A DNA stretch of 37,188 nucleotides from Candidatus Adlerbacteria bacterium (GTDB taxonomy: Bacteria > Patescibacteriota > Minisyncoccia > Phycocordibacterales > SBAW01), in assembly GCA_903851045.1 (NCBI GenBank), contig CAINNF010000012.1, positions 1-37,188 on the forward strand, in the 5' to 3' direction. The position numbers and the translations under genes were made by a program. The notes under the pieces were generated by a model. That model was not told the origin of the DNA. It did not search any database and was given only the letters and a program-made list of their open reading frames with translations. Shown here one piece after another: positions 1-7,485 of the stretch (its first letter is position 1; each line of letters starts with the position of its first letter).

Positions 1-219
1 GGTTGAAGTGATGCATAACCCGGTGTCGTCGTAGCATCCTTGGCTCGTGACACGCCACGGGTAGGTAGCGTCTTGCCAGAGGCCTTGGTGGTAGAGGCTC
101 CCTAGGTGGTAGGTGTCGAAGGTGTCGGTGAAGGGGGCGGCGGGGGCGGCGTGTACTTGAGCACTCGTACTAATAAAAAATAATAGAAGAACACTCACTA
201 TAAAAATATATTTCTTCAT
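1..219 (-). CDS. Secreted protein, N-terminal part only
   Basis: The reading frame runs off the left edge, so only the first 73 residues are visible. It opens MKKYIFIVSVLLLFFI, a short basic end followed by a hydrophobic core, and then an A-x-A site (AQVHA before APAAP), which is a classical Sec signal peptide. The mature part begins with PFTDTFDTYHLGSLYHQGLW, which resembles the start of a secreted beta-sandwich or LamG-like module; that is only an impression. The ATG sits 6 bp after a TGC-TACGCT extended -10 box (226-234), so the transcript is probably leaderless. The function is unknown. Confidence 0.75.
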   Translation of the reverse strand, partial: MKKYIFIVSVLLLFFISTSAQVHAAPAAPFTDTFDTYHLGSLYHQGLWQDATYPWRVTSQGCYDDTGLCITST

Positions 220-279
220 ACTCTCAGCGTAGCATGAGAACTCCGTTAGCGCGTGGGTCGCACGGTGCAAAAGAGGACA

Positions 280-813
280 TTACAGACACACGCTCCACAA
301 CCCCAATCGTTCAACCTGCGCTTGGAGTTGGGCTGCCTTGAACTCGGCTTGATATCTATACGCTTTTTTGTAGGTATACTCGCGTCCAAAGCCTTGGCGA
401 ATCATCAATTCGTCGAAGTCGGCACCGTCGGAGAGAAAAACATAGCCAAGCGTTCTGCCATATTTGTCGAACTGACCTTGGGTCGGGTCTGTCTCAAGAC
501 GCACGACCTGTCCATCCAACTTCGCGTGCGCTTCCTTCGAAGCCTCGGGACCATAACATTGGACCGGCTTCTTTGGATCGACCACCTCGGGAGTATCAAG
601 CCCAATAAGCCGAACAGTGACAGACTTCCCGCCCATATCGAGCACAACTGTATCGCCATCGACCACGCGCTCGACTCGATACCATGAAGGTGCGGGCGTC
701 TCGGCAACAGCAAGTGCGGCTGGAGACGACGGAGCGACATACCGTGCGCACAGGACCCCGATCACCAAAAGCAGGGCGGGTAACAGATGTCTAGTGATCG
801 TCCGGGTCGACAT
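280..813 (-). CDS. Thermonuclease (SNase) family protein, exported or anchored
   Basis: A staphylococcal-nuclease-like domain (OB fold, Ca2+-dependent DNA/RNA hydrolysis in characterised members) follows one N-terminal hydrophobic segment (LLPALLLVIGVLCA). Visible active-site motifs are VVDGDTVVLD (Asp), VRLIGLDTPE (Arg and the catalytic Glu region) and DKYGRTLGYV (second Arg), ending in GLWSVCL. At 177 residues the length fits a single SNase domain plus anchor. I chose the ATG at 813 rather than an upstream in-frame start at 831 because a TATAGT -10 box lies exactly 6 bp before it, making the mRNA leaderless. It is transcribed divergently from infC. In a CPR cell it probably acts outside the membrane in scavenging or degrading nucleic acid (inference). 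Confidence 0.85.
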   Translation of the reverse strand: MSTRTITRHLLPALLLVIGVLCARYVAPSSPAALAVAETPAPSWYRVERVVDGDTVVLDMGGKSVTVRLIGLDTPEVVDPKKPVQCYGPEASKEAHAKLDGQVVRLETDPTQGQFDKYGRTLGYVFLSDGADFDELMIRQGFGREYTYKKAYRYQAEFKAAQLQAQVERLGLWSVCL

Positions 814-819
814 GCATCT

Positions 820-828
820 ACTATATAG
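820..828 (-). promoter_or_regulatory. Extended -10 box of the thermonuclease gene
   Basis: Read on the minus strand this is TGC-TATAT/TATAGT ending 6 bp before the ATG at 813. It is one of several -10 boxes in the window placed so close to the start codon that transcription must begin at or within a base or two of it. Confidence 0.55.
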
Positions 829-859
829 CAAGGTTAGAAACCTTCCATTTTCTACGATT

Positions 860-870
860 TGCTATATACT
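860..870 (+). promoter_or_regulatory. Probable -10 region of infC
   Basis: TTGCTATATACTT contains a TG-C-TATATA / TATACT extended -10. The start site would fall near 874-877. Translation therefore cannot begin at the most upstream non-ATG codon of the frame (TTG 859). Confidence 0.45.
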
Positions 871-885
871 TACGTCAATCAAGCT

Positions 886-1398
886 TTGGAGACTCGAGTA
901 AATCAGCACATTCGCGCCCAGGAGGTACGCGTCATAGGCCCGGACGGAGAGAACTTCGGGGTTTTGCCGCTTGGCGAGGCGCTCACTAAGGCCCGCGAAC
1001 TCGACCTGGACCTTATCGAAATATCCCCCCTAGCCGTCCCACCGGTTGCAAAAATCATGGAGTATGGTAAATTCCAATACGAGCAGGAGAAAAAGCGCCG
1101 GGAAATAAAGGCTAAATCACACATTACCGAGACGAAAAGCGTCCAGGTCAAGATAGGCACCGGTGAAAACGACATGAATTTGAAGGCAAAAAGGGCGGCC
1201 GAATGGCTTTCCGAGGGCCATCGCGTCAGAGTTGACCTGTTTTTGTGGGGGCGGTATAAGTATATGGAGTTCGAATTCCTCAAAGAACGTCTCGAGCGAT
1301 TCCTCAAGATGATCCCTGCGGAATTCAAGCTTGGAGAACCTATCGCCAAGAGTCCCAAAGGCCTCTCGACCATCGTAGAACGAGCAAGTAAAAAGTAA
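886..1398 (+). CDS. infC: Translation initiation factor IF-3
   Basis: IF-3 binds the 30S subunit, prevents premature 50S joining and checks the start codon. The N-terminal domain carries the hallmark HIRAQEVRVIGPDGENFG and the PPVAKIMEYGKFQYE linker entry; the C-terminal domain ends KGLSTIVERASKK. Length (~170) is typical. No ATG is available near the N-terminus: the frame is open only from 838 and offers TTG 886, GTA 898 and ATT 910. A GGAG at 888-891 is well spaced for GTA 898, whose product would start VNQHIRAQ, where IF-3 proteins normally begin. Rare start codons (AUU in E. coli) are known to autoregulate infC. I report TTG 886 as the conventional choice; the true start is uncertain. First gene of infC-rpmI-rplT. 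Confidence 0.93.
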   Translation: METRVNQHIRAQEVRVIGPDGENFGVLPLGEALTKARELDLDLIEISPLAVPPVAKIMEYGKFQYEQEKKRREIKAKSHITETKSVQVKIGTGENDMNLKAKRAAEWLSEGHRVRVDLFLWGRYKYMEFEFLKERLERFLKMIPAEFKLGEPIAKSPKGLSTIVERASKK

Positions 1399-1412
1399 CA
1401 TAAACGATACTT

Positions 1413-1462
1413 GGCCGCGTCCAAAGGACGGTTGCGCGGATCGATTTCGTTAAAATCATATG
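1413..1462 (+). repeat. Intercistronic hairpin module, copy 1 (infC/rpmI)
   Basis: Starts CCGCGTCC-AAA-GGACG-GTTG-CGCGG (stem CGTCC/GGACG, or CCGCG/CGCGG) and continues ATTTCG..AAAATCA up to the rpmI ATG. Almost the same module lies between rpmC and rpsQ on the minus strand (21672-21717), including spacing to the start codon. In E. coli the infC-rpmI gap carries an L20-binding site, so a regulatory role here is possible, but the second copy before rpsQ argues for a repeat family. Confidence 0.6.
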
Positions 1463-1660
1463 AAAACAAACAAATCATTCACCAAACGCCTCAAATTGAC
1501 CCGCACAGGGAAAATCGTCGCGCGCAAGCCAGGTAAGAACCATTTTAACGCTAAAGAAAGCCGCTCGACACAGATGGCGGGTAACCGTACCCAGATCATC
1601 TCCGTCTCGGCAAAGGAGTCGCAGCGTTTTATAAAGACCGCATCTAAATCAGCTAACTAA
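1460..1660 (+). CDS. rpmI: 50S ribosomal protein L35
   Basis: A 66-residue, strongly basic protein beginning MKTNKSFTKRLKLTRTGKI, with the L35 signature (K-x-F-KR-KLT-TGK) and GKNHFNAKES. Length is normal. It sits between infC and rplT, its usual place. The 61-bp gap upstream contains the CCGCGTCC hairpin module, and no clear Shine-Dalgarno precedes the ATG. Confidence 0.96.
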   Translation: MKTNKSFTKRLKLTRTGKIVARKPGKNHFNAKESRSTQMAGNRTQIISVSAKESQRFIKTASKSAN

Positions 1661-1665
1661 CCACT

Positions 1666-2037
1666 ATGGCACGAGTTAAAGGAGGAGTCACATCACTCAA
1701 GCGTCGCAAGAACATCTTGGCCATGACCAAGGGTTATCGCTTTGGCCGTTCGACCAAGAAGCGCCAGGCGCGCGAGGCTATCTTCCATGCTGGTAAGTAC
1801 GCATTCGCCCACCGCCGCGACAAGAAGAACGACTTTCGCAAGCTGTGGAACGTCCGCATCAACGCCGGACTAGACACCGCAGGCACCATCTCGACCGCGA
1901 CCCAGAAGCCTCTCTCCTACTCGCGCCTCATCGGCAACCTCAAGAAGGCGAATATCGCGGTCAATCGCAAGATGCTCGCCCTCCTCGCCGAGAAGAAGCC
2001 TGAGACCTTCGCCCGCGTCATCGCCAAGGCGAACTAA
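1666..2037 (+). CDS. rplT: 50S ribosomal protein L20
   Basis: 123 residues starting MARVKGGVTSLKRRKNILAM, then KGYRFGRSTKKRQAREAIF and the LWNVRINAG region, all characteristic of L20. L20 is needed early in 50S assembly and in many bacteria represses its own operon by binding the mRNA. The start is 5 bp after the rpmI stop, so the two are probably translationally coupled. A terminator follows 16 bp after the stop. Confidence 0.96.
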   Translation: MARVKGGVTSLKRRKNILAMTKGYRFGRSTKKRQAREAIFHAGKYAFAHRRDKKNDFRKLWNVRINAGLDTAGTISTATQKPLSYSRLIGNLKKANIAVNRKMLALLAEKKPETFARVIAKAN

Positions 2038-2052
2038 CACAAAATTTCGAAC

Positions 2053-2080
2053 AAAAAAGCCGGACTCGCTCCGGTTTTTT
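2053..2080. terminator. Bidirectional terminator of infC-rpmI-rplT and the convergent gene
   Basis: A-run, CCGGA-CTCGC-TCCGG, then TTTTTT. With A-runs and T-runs on both sides it can end the rplT transcript and the convergent minus-strand gene whose stop is at 2093. Confidence 0.85.
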
Positions 2081-2092
2081 GATGTACCAAAA

Positions 2093-2830
2093 TCAGTTAC
2101 CCAGTTCTTTGAACGATTGGAGAACGGCGTCTGTTTCGAGCGGGGTAGCACCTGAAATCAACACCTCATACTGTTCATCTTTTGGGGAAAATAGTTCCAC
2201 TAACGTCGAGGTGGCGCTCGGTACGAATTCGAAGCCACGAAACCCGTTTTGAGTCGTGAAGCTATATATTGGAGTGCTTATAAACTGCATCTTTGATTTA
2301 AGCGTGAGGAGTATGGATTTTGACAGACTATCCGCATTCGATGAAAAAAAATGTATATCTGCCGGGGTTAGATTAATCATTTCTGTATACAAATCATAGT
2401 TCGTAACCGAAGACGGGCCAAAAAACGTGCGGACCTCGGACGAACCGTCTACCAAAGTGTCCCGGAACGTCGGTGTATCTTGCATCACCATAATACCCTT
2501 GAAATGGCCAGTTACGCCCGTCCGAAACCGCACGGTCAAAACGGATGCGTTACTATGCACCTGCATCTCGTCTGTCCATGGAGTACTAAAAGTGACACCA
2601 TCCACTCGATATAGTTTCCCGAAGGCAGACACTGAGCGCACTAACTCTTTATGTACTGGCACAGTGTTGAGATGTACATCTCGCAGCTCATGAAGCGTGT
2701 ATATGAGTAGCACCTTTGGCACCCACAACCTATATGTAACGATCAACCCAAGACCAAGCACAATGCACAACAATAACACCCTTCGTGCTACTCGAACCCA
2801 TCGTGAATGTTTTTGATCTGCTCGTCCCAT
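2093..2830 (-). CDS. Membrane-anchored protein of unknown function
   Basis: 245 residues. A basic cytoplasmic end (DQKHSRWVRVARR) is followed by one transmembrane segment (VLLLCIVLGLGLIVTYRLW) and a ~200-residue soluble domain without cysteines or an obvious catalytic motif, so it is a bitopic protein facing outward. I recognise no family. It lies 18 bp downstream of the LOG-like gene on the same strand but has TATATT about 9 bp before its ATG, which suggests its own near-leaderless promoter. The codon use looks a little more AT-rich than the ribosomal genes. Many CPR genomes carry such lineage-specific anchored proteins. Confidence 0.7.
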   Translation of the reverse strand: MGRADQKHSRWVRVARRVLLLCIVLGLGLIVTYRLWVPKVLLIYTLHELRDVHLNTVPVHKELVRSVSAFGKLYRVDGVTFSTPWTDEMQVHSNASVLTVRFRTGVTGHFKGIMVMQDTPTFRDTLVDGSSEVRTFFGPSSVTNYDLYTEMINLTPADIHFFSSNADSLSKSILLTLKSKMQFISTPIYSFTTQNGFRGFEFVPSATSTLVELFSPKDEQYEVLISGATPLETDAVLQSFKELGN

Positions 2831-2848
2831 GCTGTACGTAATATAGGA

Positions 2849-3448
2849 TTAGCCAAGCACGGGGTCAAAGTGGAACGAGGCGCGGTTGATCTGGTCTTGA
2901 TGGACCATGCGAATAATCTGTTCGACCAAGGCTTTCGGGTTCGAGTCAAAAACGATGCGATCATTGGGGCGGTGGCCGTTCTTCAGGATGTCGCGGATCA
3001 CTTCGTCCGTCTGCCAGTCGCCTTCATAGATGCCGACCGGCTTCTTGTCTTCGAACGCTATCGTGAACTCGTGGATGGTCCCGATACGTCCACACCCAAA
3101 GAGCATCGCGTCGGACGAACGAGTGAATATGAGGTCACGACCCGGGAAACCAAAGCCGGTGTAGATGATGAGGTCGTGATACTCCAGCGGGAGATTGTAC
3201 GCTTCGACGTGTTCTTTCTCATTCGCCGCTGGTGAGAGTCCGACCACCGTCCCCTTCTCCTGCTTCGCTCCCATCGCGACCCACAACGGGAAGCCCGTCG
3301 TCGCCCCCGTTATAAGCATCGCACCCTGCCGCGCGACTTCGCGACCAAGCTCCAGCGCCTTGTCGTACGCATCCACACCACAGTGACCTGTTTCAGCGGC
3401 ACCCGAGATACCGATCTTCACTTGGAGATGTTCGTGCTGCAAGACCAT
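2849..3448 (-). CDS. LOG/SLOG-superfamily protein (Rossmann, nucleotide-binding)
   Basis: A Rossmann-like fold opening VKIGISGAAETGHCG, then MLITGATTGFPLWVAMGA (second nucleotide-binding turn) and FGCGRIGTIHEFTIAFEDKK, which corresponds to the PGG-x-GT-xxE motif of the LOG/TIGR00725 families but with GCG in place of PGG. LOG enzymes cleave nucleoside-monophosphates; other SLOG members only sense nucleotides, so no reaction is assigned. The start is the ATG at 3448: a TGC-TAGAAT box ends 7 bp before it, indicating a leaderless mRNA; an in-frame GTG lies two codons upstream. Neighbouring genes are on the same strand. Confidence 0.75.
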   Translation of the reverse strand: MVLQHEHLQVKIGISGAAETGHCGVDAYDKALELGREVARQGAMLITGATTGFPLWVAMGAKQEKGTVVGLSPAANEKEHVEAYNLPLEYHDLIIYTGFGFPGRDLIFTRSSDAMLFGCGRIGTIHEFTIAFEDKKPVGIYEGDWQTDEVIRDILKNGHRPNDRIVFDSNPKALVEQIIRMVHQDQINRASFHFDPVLG

Positions 3449-3470
3449 TGTCACTATTCTAGCATTAGAA

Positions 3471-4832
3471 TCACAATTCTATCGTCGCCACTGCCCCCAC
3501 CTCGGGAGAGATCGCTTTGGTGCCAAGATAATCGCGGATGCGTTGCACCAAGAACCCTGCGGAGGCTGGCTCGCCCATGACGACGAACACCTCCTCGAGC
3601 GTGTCGTCCATCTTGTTGACGAACTCTAAGAGCTGTTCGCCGTCCATGTGGGCAGAGTAGCCATACATCGTGGCCACCTTCGCGCGCACCTGCACCGTCT
3701 CGGCATGGATAGTGACCTTTTTCATACCCTCTGCGAGCTTGCGACCGAGCGACCCGGCGGCTTGGTAGCCGACGATAAGAAGCGTCGACTGCTCGTCGGA
3801 CAAAATAACTTGCTCGTGTCCGATCACGCGCCCGCCGTTACTCATACCCGATCCGGCAAGAATGATGCGTGGTTCGCCCTTTTTGTAGATGTTCTTCGAT
3901 TCCTCGACATCACGCACGAAGTGAAGCTCGGGGAAATCGAAGACATGTTCGCCACCCTCGATACGCTTTTCGATGTCTTCGTTAAAGTATGTCGGATACC
4001 GCATGTACGCCTCGGTGATCTTGTCCGCAAGCGGCGAGTCGAGGTACACTGGCACCGACGGAACCTTCTTCTCGAGCATGAGAGTACGGATCTCGAAGAG
4101 GAGGTCTTGGGTACGTTCGGTCGAGAACGCAGGGATAAGCAGTGTCCCCTTTCGAGCGATCGTATCCTCGATGATATCTTCGAGCCGCTCGCGACGATTC
4201 GTATCATCCTCGCGTTTTTTGTCGCCATATACACTTTCCATCACTAAGTACTGCACACCCTGCGGTTCTTCTGCCAGAGGCAGGAGCGGCGAATTGCCAC
4301 CACCCAGATCTCCGGTAAAAACTATGGAGCGTCCATCACGCGAAAATTTAGCCATCGCGGAGCCTAATATGTGGCCGGAATTATAGAATTGGAAGGTAAT
4401 CCCATCACCCAGGTCATGCTCCTCATGGTACGGGATCCCTTCCCACTGACTCAGCGCCTTCTCTATGTCCTTCTCGTCATACAGTGGCTCCTTGCCGTGT
4501 TTCTGTGCTTCGTGGCGATTGAGTTCTAGGGCATCATAGAGCATCGGCTCTGCAAGCGCTTTAGTTGCTTCGGTCGAAATAATTTTGCCTGTGTAGCCAT
4601 CTCGCACGAGCTTGGGGATACGACCAATATGGTCGATATGAGCGTGAGTGTTGATAAGCACCGACACTTCCTTTGGGTCGAACTTGAACGGCTCCCAATT
4701 GCTCTCATCGAGCGCATGTTCGCCCTGGAAGAGACCGCAATCGACAAGGATCTTGCGCCCACCCGTGTCGAGCATGAAGTTCGAACCCGTGACCGACCCC
4801 GCACCACCATAAAAGTACATTTTTGATTGCAT
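3471..4832 (-). CDS. MBL-fold / beta-CASP ribonuclease
   Basis: 453 residues with all diagnostic motifs of the CPSF-73-like RNA-processing metallo-beta-lactamases: NTHAHIDHIGRIP (motif II zinc ligands), NSGHILGSA (motif III), VFTGDLGG (motif IV), then the beta-CASP domain with MESVYGDKKRE (motif A), AFSTERTQDLL, GSGMSNGGRV (motif B) and YGYSAHMDGEQ (motif C). Family members are zinc-dependent endo- or 5'-3' exoribonucleases. Intact zinc ligands suggest activity. The first ATG follows a TATACT box by 5 bp, giving a leaderless mRNA. A 15-bp stem terminator lies just upstream, closing the preceding gene. Confidence 0.93.
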   Translation of the reverse strand: MQSKMYFYGGAGSVTGSNFMLDTGGRKILVDCGLFQGEHALDESNWEPFKFDPKEVSVLINTHAHIDHIGRIPKLVRDGYTGKIISTEATKALAEPMLYDALELNRHEAQKHGKEPLYDEKDIEKALSQWEGIPYHEEHDLGDGITFQFYNSGHILGSAMAKFSRDGRSIVFTGDLGGGNSPLLPLAEEPQGVQYLVMESVYGDKKREDDTNRRERLEDIIEDTIARKGTLLIPAFSTERTQDLLFEIRTLMLEKKVPSVPVYLDSPLADKITEAYMRYPTYFNEDIEKRIEGGEHVFDFPELHFVRDVEESKNIYKKGEPRIILAGSGMSNGGRVIGHEQVILSDEQSTLLIVGYQAAGSLGRKLAEGMKKVTIHAETVQVRAKVATMYGYSAHMDGEQLLEFVNKMDDTLEEVFVVMGEPASAGFLVQRIRDYLGTKAISPEVGAVATIEL

Positions 4833-4857
4833 ACCCTAGTATACTATCTTGACGGCT

Positions 4858-4883
4858 CCTTGTGGTGAGCGCAGTCGAACCAG
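4858..4883. repeat. Short interspersed repeat, intergenic copy
   Basis: CCTTGTGGTGAGCG followed by CAGTCGAACCA. It is the same ~25-bp sequence found at the stop codons of rpsS, rpsN and rpsH (23450-23474, 15616-15639, 15181-15204). Here it lies between the beta-CASP gene and a terminator rather than over a stop codon. Confidence 0.7.
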
Positions 4884-4887
4884 GGAC

Positions 4888-4923
4888 GACTAAAAAATCC
4901 CCTATTCAGGGGATTTTTTAGTC
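4888..4923. terminator. Perfect 15-bp stem terminator, bidirectional
   Basis: GACTAAAAAATCCCC-TATTCA and its exact complement GGGGATTTTTTAGTC. It ends the minus-strand propeller gene upstream (stop 5078); the symmetric A/T arms would work in either direction. Confidence 0.9.
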
Positions 4924-5077
4924 GGACTGCGAAAGCAAGCGTCTTGCGTAATTTCAAGTGGGTGTTCTGTGGACCACACCACGGTGCTGCCCAACGCCGA
5001 ACTCCCTGCAAAACACTTAAGGACATTTGCCCTCGTAGTCCTTTCCCATTGTACCAAACAGGGGGAAAAAGCAATAT

Positions 5078-6349
5078 CTATTGAACAAAGAAGCTACCAA
5101 TCGGCGATACCGAGCTTTTTGCCAACACGAGAGGCTTACCATCATATGCAAGACCCCATTCGTTGTTTGTCCAAGCGGGAGGATCAACTATCCCACCATT
5201 CATTATCTGAATATTCGGTTTCTTCCATTGTGTATGTACCTCATCTACCGAAACAACCCGTGTTGGTTGTGCGTTTGCTACGATTGGCAGTGTCCAGTAT
5301 TGTTCTATCATCTGCTGTTTCGTGTCCGTTTTACAAGCCGATACTGAATGTGTACCAAAGAGTATGTGCGTCTCGTCAGGAGAATATTCGATATGGTCCA
5401 CGATCTCATTGGCAGGAACGTACGACACTACTGTCGTGCTGGCTATGGGGTCGACCATACTGATTCCAGTCGCTGCGTCCGAAGCACCCATCTCGCCTTG
5501 TTGGCACGGATCAGCAGCAATAGCTCTAGCCATAACAAAATACTTGCCTGATGAGCTTGGATGATCGAGAACAGGAGAACTCCCCAACTGATGAAGCTGG
5601 TTATCGACAGGACTGAAATACGTGTAAATGGTTGGACCAGAACCTTTGGGTACACGGTAACTGAGAATAATATTCCCATCCGATCTCCACGCAACCGCCT
5701 CGGCAAATTCTTGTGTCGTAGAAGATGTATACAAAGCGGTACGCTCTCCCGACCTCACATCTACACTATACAGAGCACTACCATTCTCGGGCGGAGTATA
5801 TTCGCTCCCGTCCGACACAGCGACATGAGTGCTATCGGGAGAAAAAGCGACACCATTCCCAACGACGCTCTTGGGAAGAAAGATCGTCTTGAGACTACCA
5901 GTGACAAGATCCAGGACATCGAGTTTACTTTCAAGACCGATAGCAAGATAGTGGTGGTCAGGACTAAGCTGCATCGTGGATGGGTAGGCAAACTCACCTA
6001 CTGCACCAACGGTTGCTAGCACTTCGGACTTATGGTTACCGACCTTTCGCCAGATTGCATAAGTCGTCCATTCGCGCTCTGATGTTGTGGTACCAGAATC
6101 CGCAACAGCGAAAAGAGTGACGAGATTCGAAGGGGTGCTCGTGGCGACATCGATAATACTGATCGTTGGTGTTGGTTGACTCGTCTGCGACTGTTTCTGC
6201 TCGACCATTACCGACATGATCGGAATCTGCGTTTGGAAGTACTTCATGTACGCATATACACCAACAAGCAGCAGGAGCGTGGGGACACCAATAATCAACA
6301 CATACGAACGCTGCTGGGGCACTGGCACTTGTTGTTCTTGTGGCGGCAT
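5078..6349 (-). CDS. Membrane-anchored beta-propeller protein (TolB/PD40-like)
   Basis: A proline/glutamine-rich cytoplasmic end (MPPQEQQVPVPQQ), one transmembrane helix (YVLIIGVPTLLLLVGVYAYM), a Ser/Thr linker, then an outward domain with repeating blades: LSPDHHYLAIG, VAFSPDSTHVAVSDG, VAWRSDGNIILSY and EYSPDETHILFGT. The S-PD-xxxxA pattern is that of PD40/TolB-type six-blade propellers, usually protein-binding modules. About 424 residues. An in-frame ATG six codons upstream is possible, but TATCCT is 8 bp before the 6349 ATG. The partner or ligand is unknown. Confidence 0.78.
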   Translation of the reverse strand: MPPQEQQVPVPQQRSYVLIIGVPTLLLLVGVYAYMKYFQTQIPIMSVMVEQKQSQTSQPTPTISIIDVATSTPSNLVTLFAVADSGTTTSEREWTTYAIWRKVGNHKSEVLATVGAVGEFAYPSTMQLSPDHHYLAIGLESKLDVLDLVTGSLKTIFLPKSVVGNGVAFSPDSTHVAVSDGSEYTPPENGSALYSVDVRSGERTALYTSSTTQEFAEAVAWRSDGNIILSYRVPKGSGPTIYTYFSPVDNQLHQLGSSPVLDHPSSSGKYFVMARAIAADPCQQGEMGASDAATGISMVDPIASTTVVSYVPANEIVDHIEYSPDETHILFGTHSVSACKTDTKQQMIEQYWTLPIVANAQPTRVVSVDEVHTQWKKPNIQIMNGGIVDPPAWTNNEWGLAYDGKPLVLAKSSVSPIGSFFVQ

Positions 6350-6447
6350 ACACGAAAAGGATAACATACAATCCTCTCTTGCTTTCGGCCTGAGAACCTC
6401 AAAATCCTTACAAATCTTACTTATGAGCTACGATGTTTTCGAGGATA

Positions 6448-7041
6448 TTACTCGTCGATCCCAAAACGCTTGTACTGATAGATGGTCTTTGTGCCGAACC
6501 AGTGTTCGATCTCGTGCATAGCTTCTTCGGGAGTCTCGGAGGCGTGGATGAGGTTCTGGACCGGACGACGCTCGACGTTCGCCATGAGCGGCGAGTCGAC
6601 GGAGAAGTCCCCTCGGATAGTACCCATGTCCGCCATGTACGGCATCGTTGGGCCGACGATCTTGCGCACCATGTCGACCGAGTGTACTCCCTGTACCACC
6701 ATACGCACCATTGGTGCCGATATCATGAACTCAACGAGCCAGCCACGCACCTGCTTGCCTACCTCCAGCAGGTCGGAGCTACCGAAATCCTTCTCAAGAT
6801 CAACGACCGTACGACCGTACTTCTCGTACGTACCGAGGGTCTTCTCGCCGAGACGTCGGATCCACTTTTCGTCCTTCGGGTAATGATTGTCTATCTGGTC
6901 GCGCGTCGCCTGGAACATCTCCAACGCCACGATCTTGAGGTCACGCTGCTCGAACCGCTTGATGATCTCCCCCACGAGCCCCTTGCGTACGCCGTCTGGT
7001 TTGACCATAACGAACGTTTTTTCTTCTTTTGGATGTATCAT
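6448..7041 (-). CDS. ndk: Nucleoside diphosphate kinase with an internal insertion
   Basis: Transfers the gamma-phosphate of ATP to NDPs through a phospho-histidine. Seen: FVMVKPDGVRKGLVGEII (N-terminal strand and nucleotide loop), MGTIRGDFSVDS and NLIHASETPEEA, where the His is the phosphorylated residue (NxxHGSD in most Ndks). At 197 residues it is ~50 longer than usual; the extra stretch (about residues 48-100, KDEKWIRRLGEKTLGTY to GKQVRGWL) lies between the nucleotide loop and the Kpn-loop region. The ATG at 7041 is 6 bp after TACAGT, a leaderless arrangement that overrides an upstream start at 7059. NTP balance matters in CPR cells with minimal nucleotide synthesis. Confidence 0.92.
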   Translation of the reverse strand: MIHPKEEKTFVMVKPDGVRKGLVGEIIKRFEQRDLKIVALEMFQATRDQIDNHYPKDEKWIRRLGEKTLGTYEKYGRTVVDLEKDFGSSDLLEVGKQVRGWLVEFMISAPMVRMVVQGVHSVDMVRKIVGPTMPYMADMGTIRGDFSVDSPLMANVERRPVQNLIHASETPEEAMHEIEHWFGTKTIYQYKRFGIDE

Positions 7042-7081
7042 GTGAGCACTGTACAACAAAACTGACGTTTATACAAAAAGA

Positions 7082-7105
7082 GTCCCTCCCGCTTGGGGGA
7101 GGGAC
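7082..7105 (-). terminator. Terminator of the Cys-rich small gene
   Basis: GTCCCTCCC-GCTTGG-GGGAGGGAC; on the minus strand it is followed by CTCTTTTTG. It lies directly after the stop at 7118. Confidence 0.85.
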
Positions 7106-7117
7106 GAAATAAACGAA

Positions 7118-7372
7118 TCACAGAGACGCCTCGGCACCCTCGGCACACCAGAGCGCATGCTCCTCATCGCCAGTCTTGGGTGGCCTCAACTGGTGAGCCT
7201 CCGCCTTCAACATACAGGCGCACGAGCAGTACTTCAGCTCACGACGCCGTTTGAAGCAGAAAATCGTGTGTGGGTGGTCCGGCAGACCACGTTCGCACCC
7301 CTCACGAGCACACATACCTGCGGCAGCCGCCTGGCCAACAGTCGCATAGTAGTAGCCAGCAGAAACAGCCAT
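7118..7372 (-). CDS. Small Cys-rich protein, possible zinc ribbon
   Basis: 84 residues with cysteines arranged CAREGC, then C, then CSCAC and a late C (MCAREGCERG, TIFCFKRRRELKYCSCACM). CxxxxC and CxC pairs separated by a basic KRRRELK stretch suggest a metal-binding fold that could touch nucleic acid; this is inference and I know no matching family. It has a strong Shine-Dalgarno (TAGGAGAGG) 4 bp before the ATG, a TTGATT-17-CAAAAT promoter about 50 bp upstream and its own terminator, so it is a free-standing single-gene unit. Confidence 0.7.
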   Translation of the reverse strand: MAVSAGYYYATVGQAAAAGMCAREGCERGLPDHPHTIFCFKRRRELKYCSCACMLKAEAHQLRPPKTGDEEHALWCAEGAEASL

Positions 7373-7423
7373 TTCGCCCTCTCCTACCTACACTGTGGTT
7401 TGAGGACGTTTCTCCCTAAGTTG

Positions 7424-7452
7424 ATTTTGACACAATTTGTAACAATAATCAA
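7424..7452 (-). promoter_or_regulatory. Promoter of the Cys-rich small gene
   Basis: Minus strand: TTGATT, 17-bp spacer, CAAAAT. The start site would be near 7417, giving a ~45-nt leader with the Shine-Dalgarno at its end. Confidence 0.5.
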
Positions 7453-7485
7453 GTCACCCACAGTATGCCACCGTCGAACGACTTC

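Noticed and set aside
253-687. 144-codon plus-strand frame
   Set aside because: Antisense to the thermonuclease, whose domain motifs are clear.
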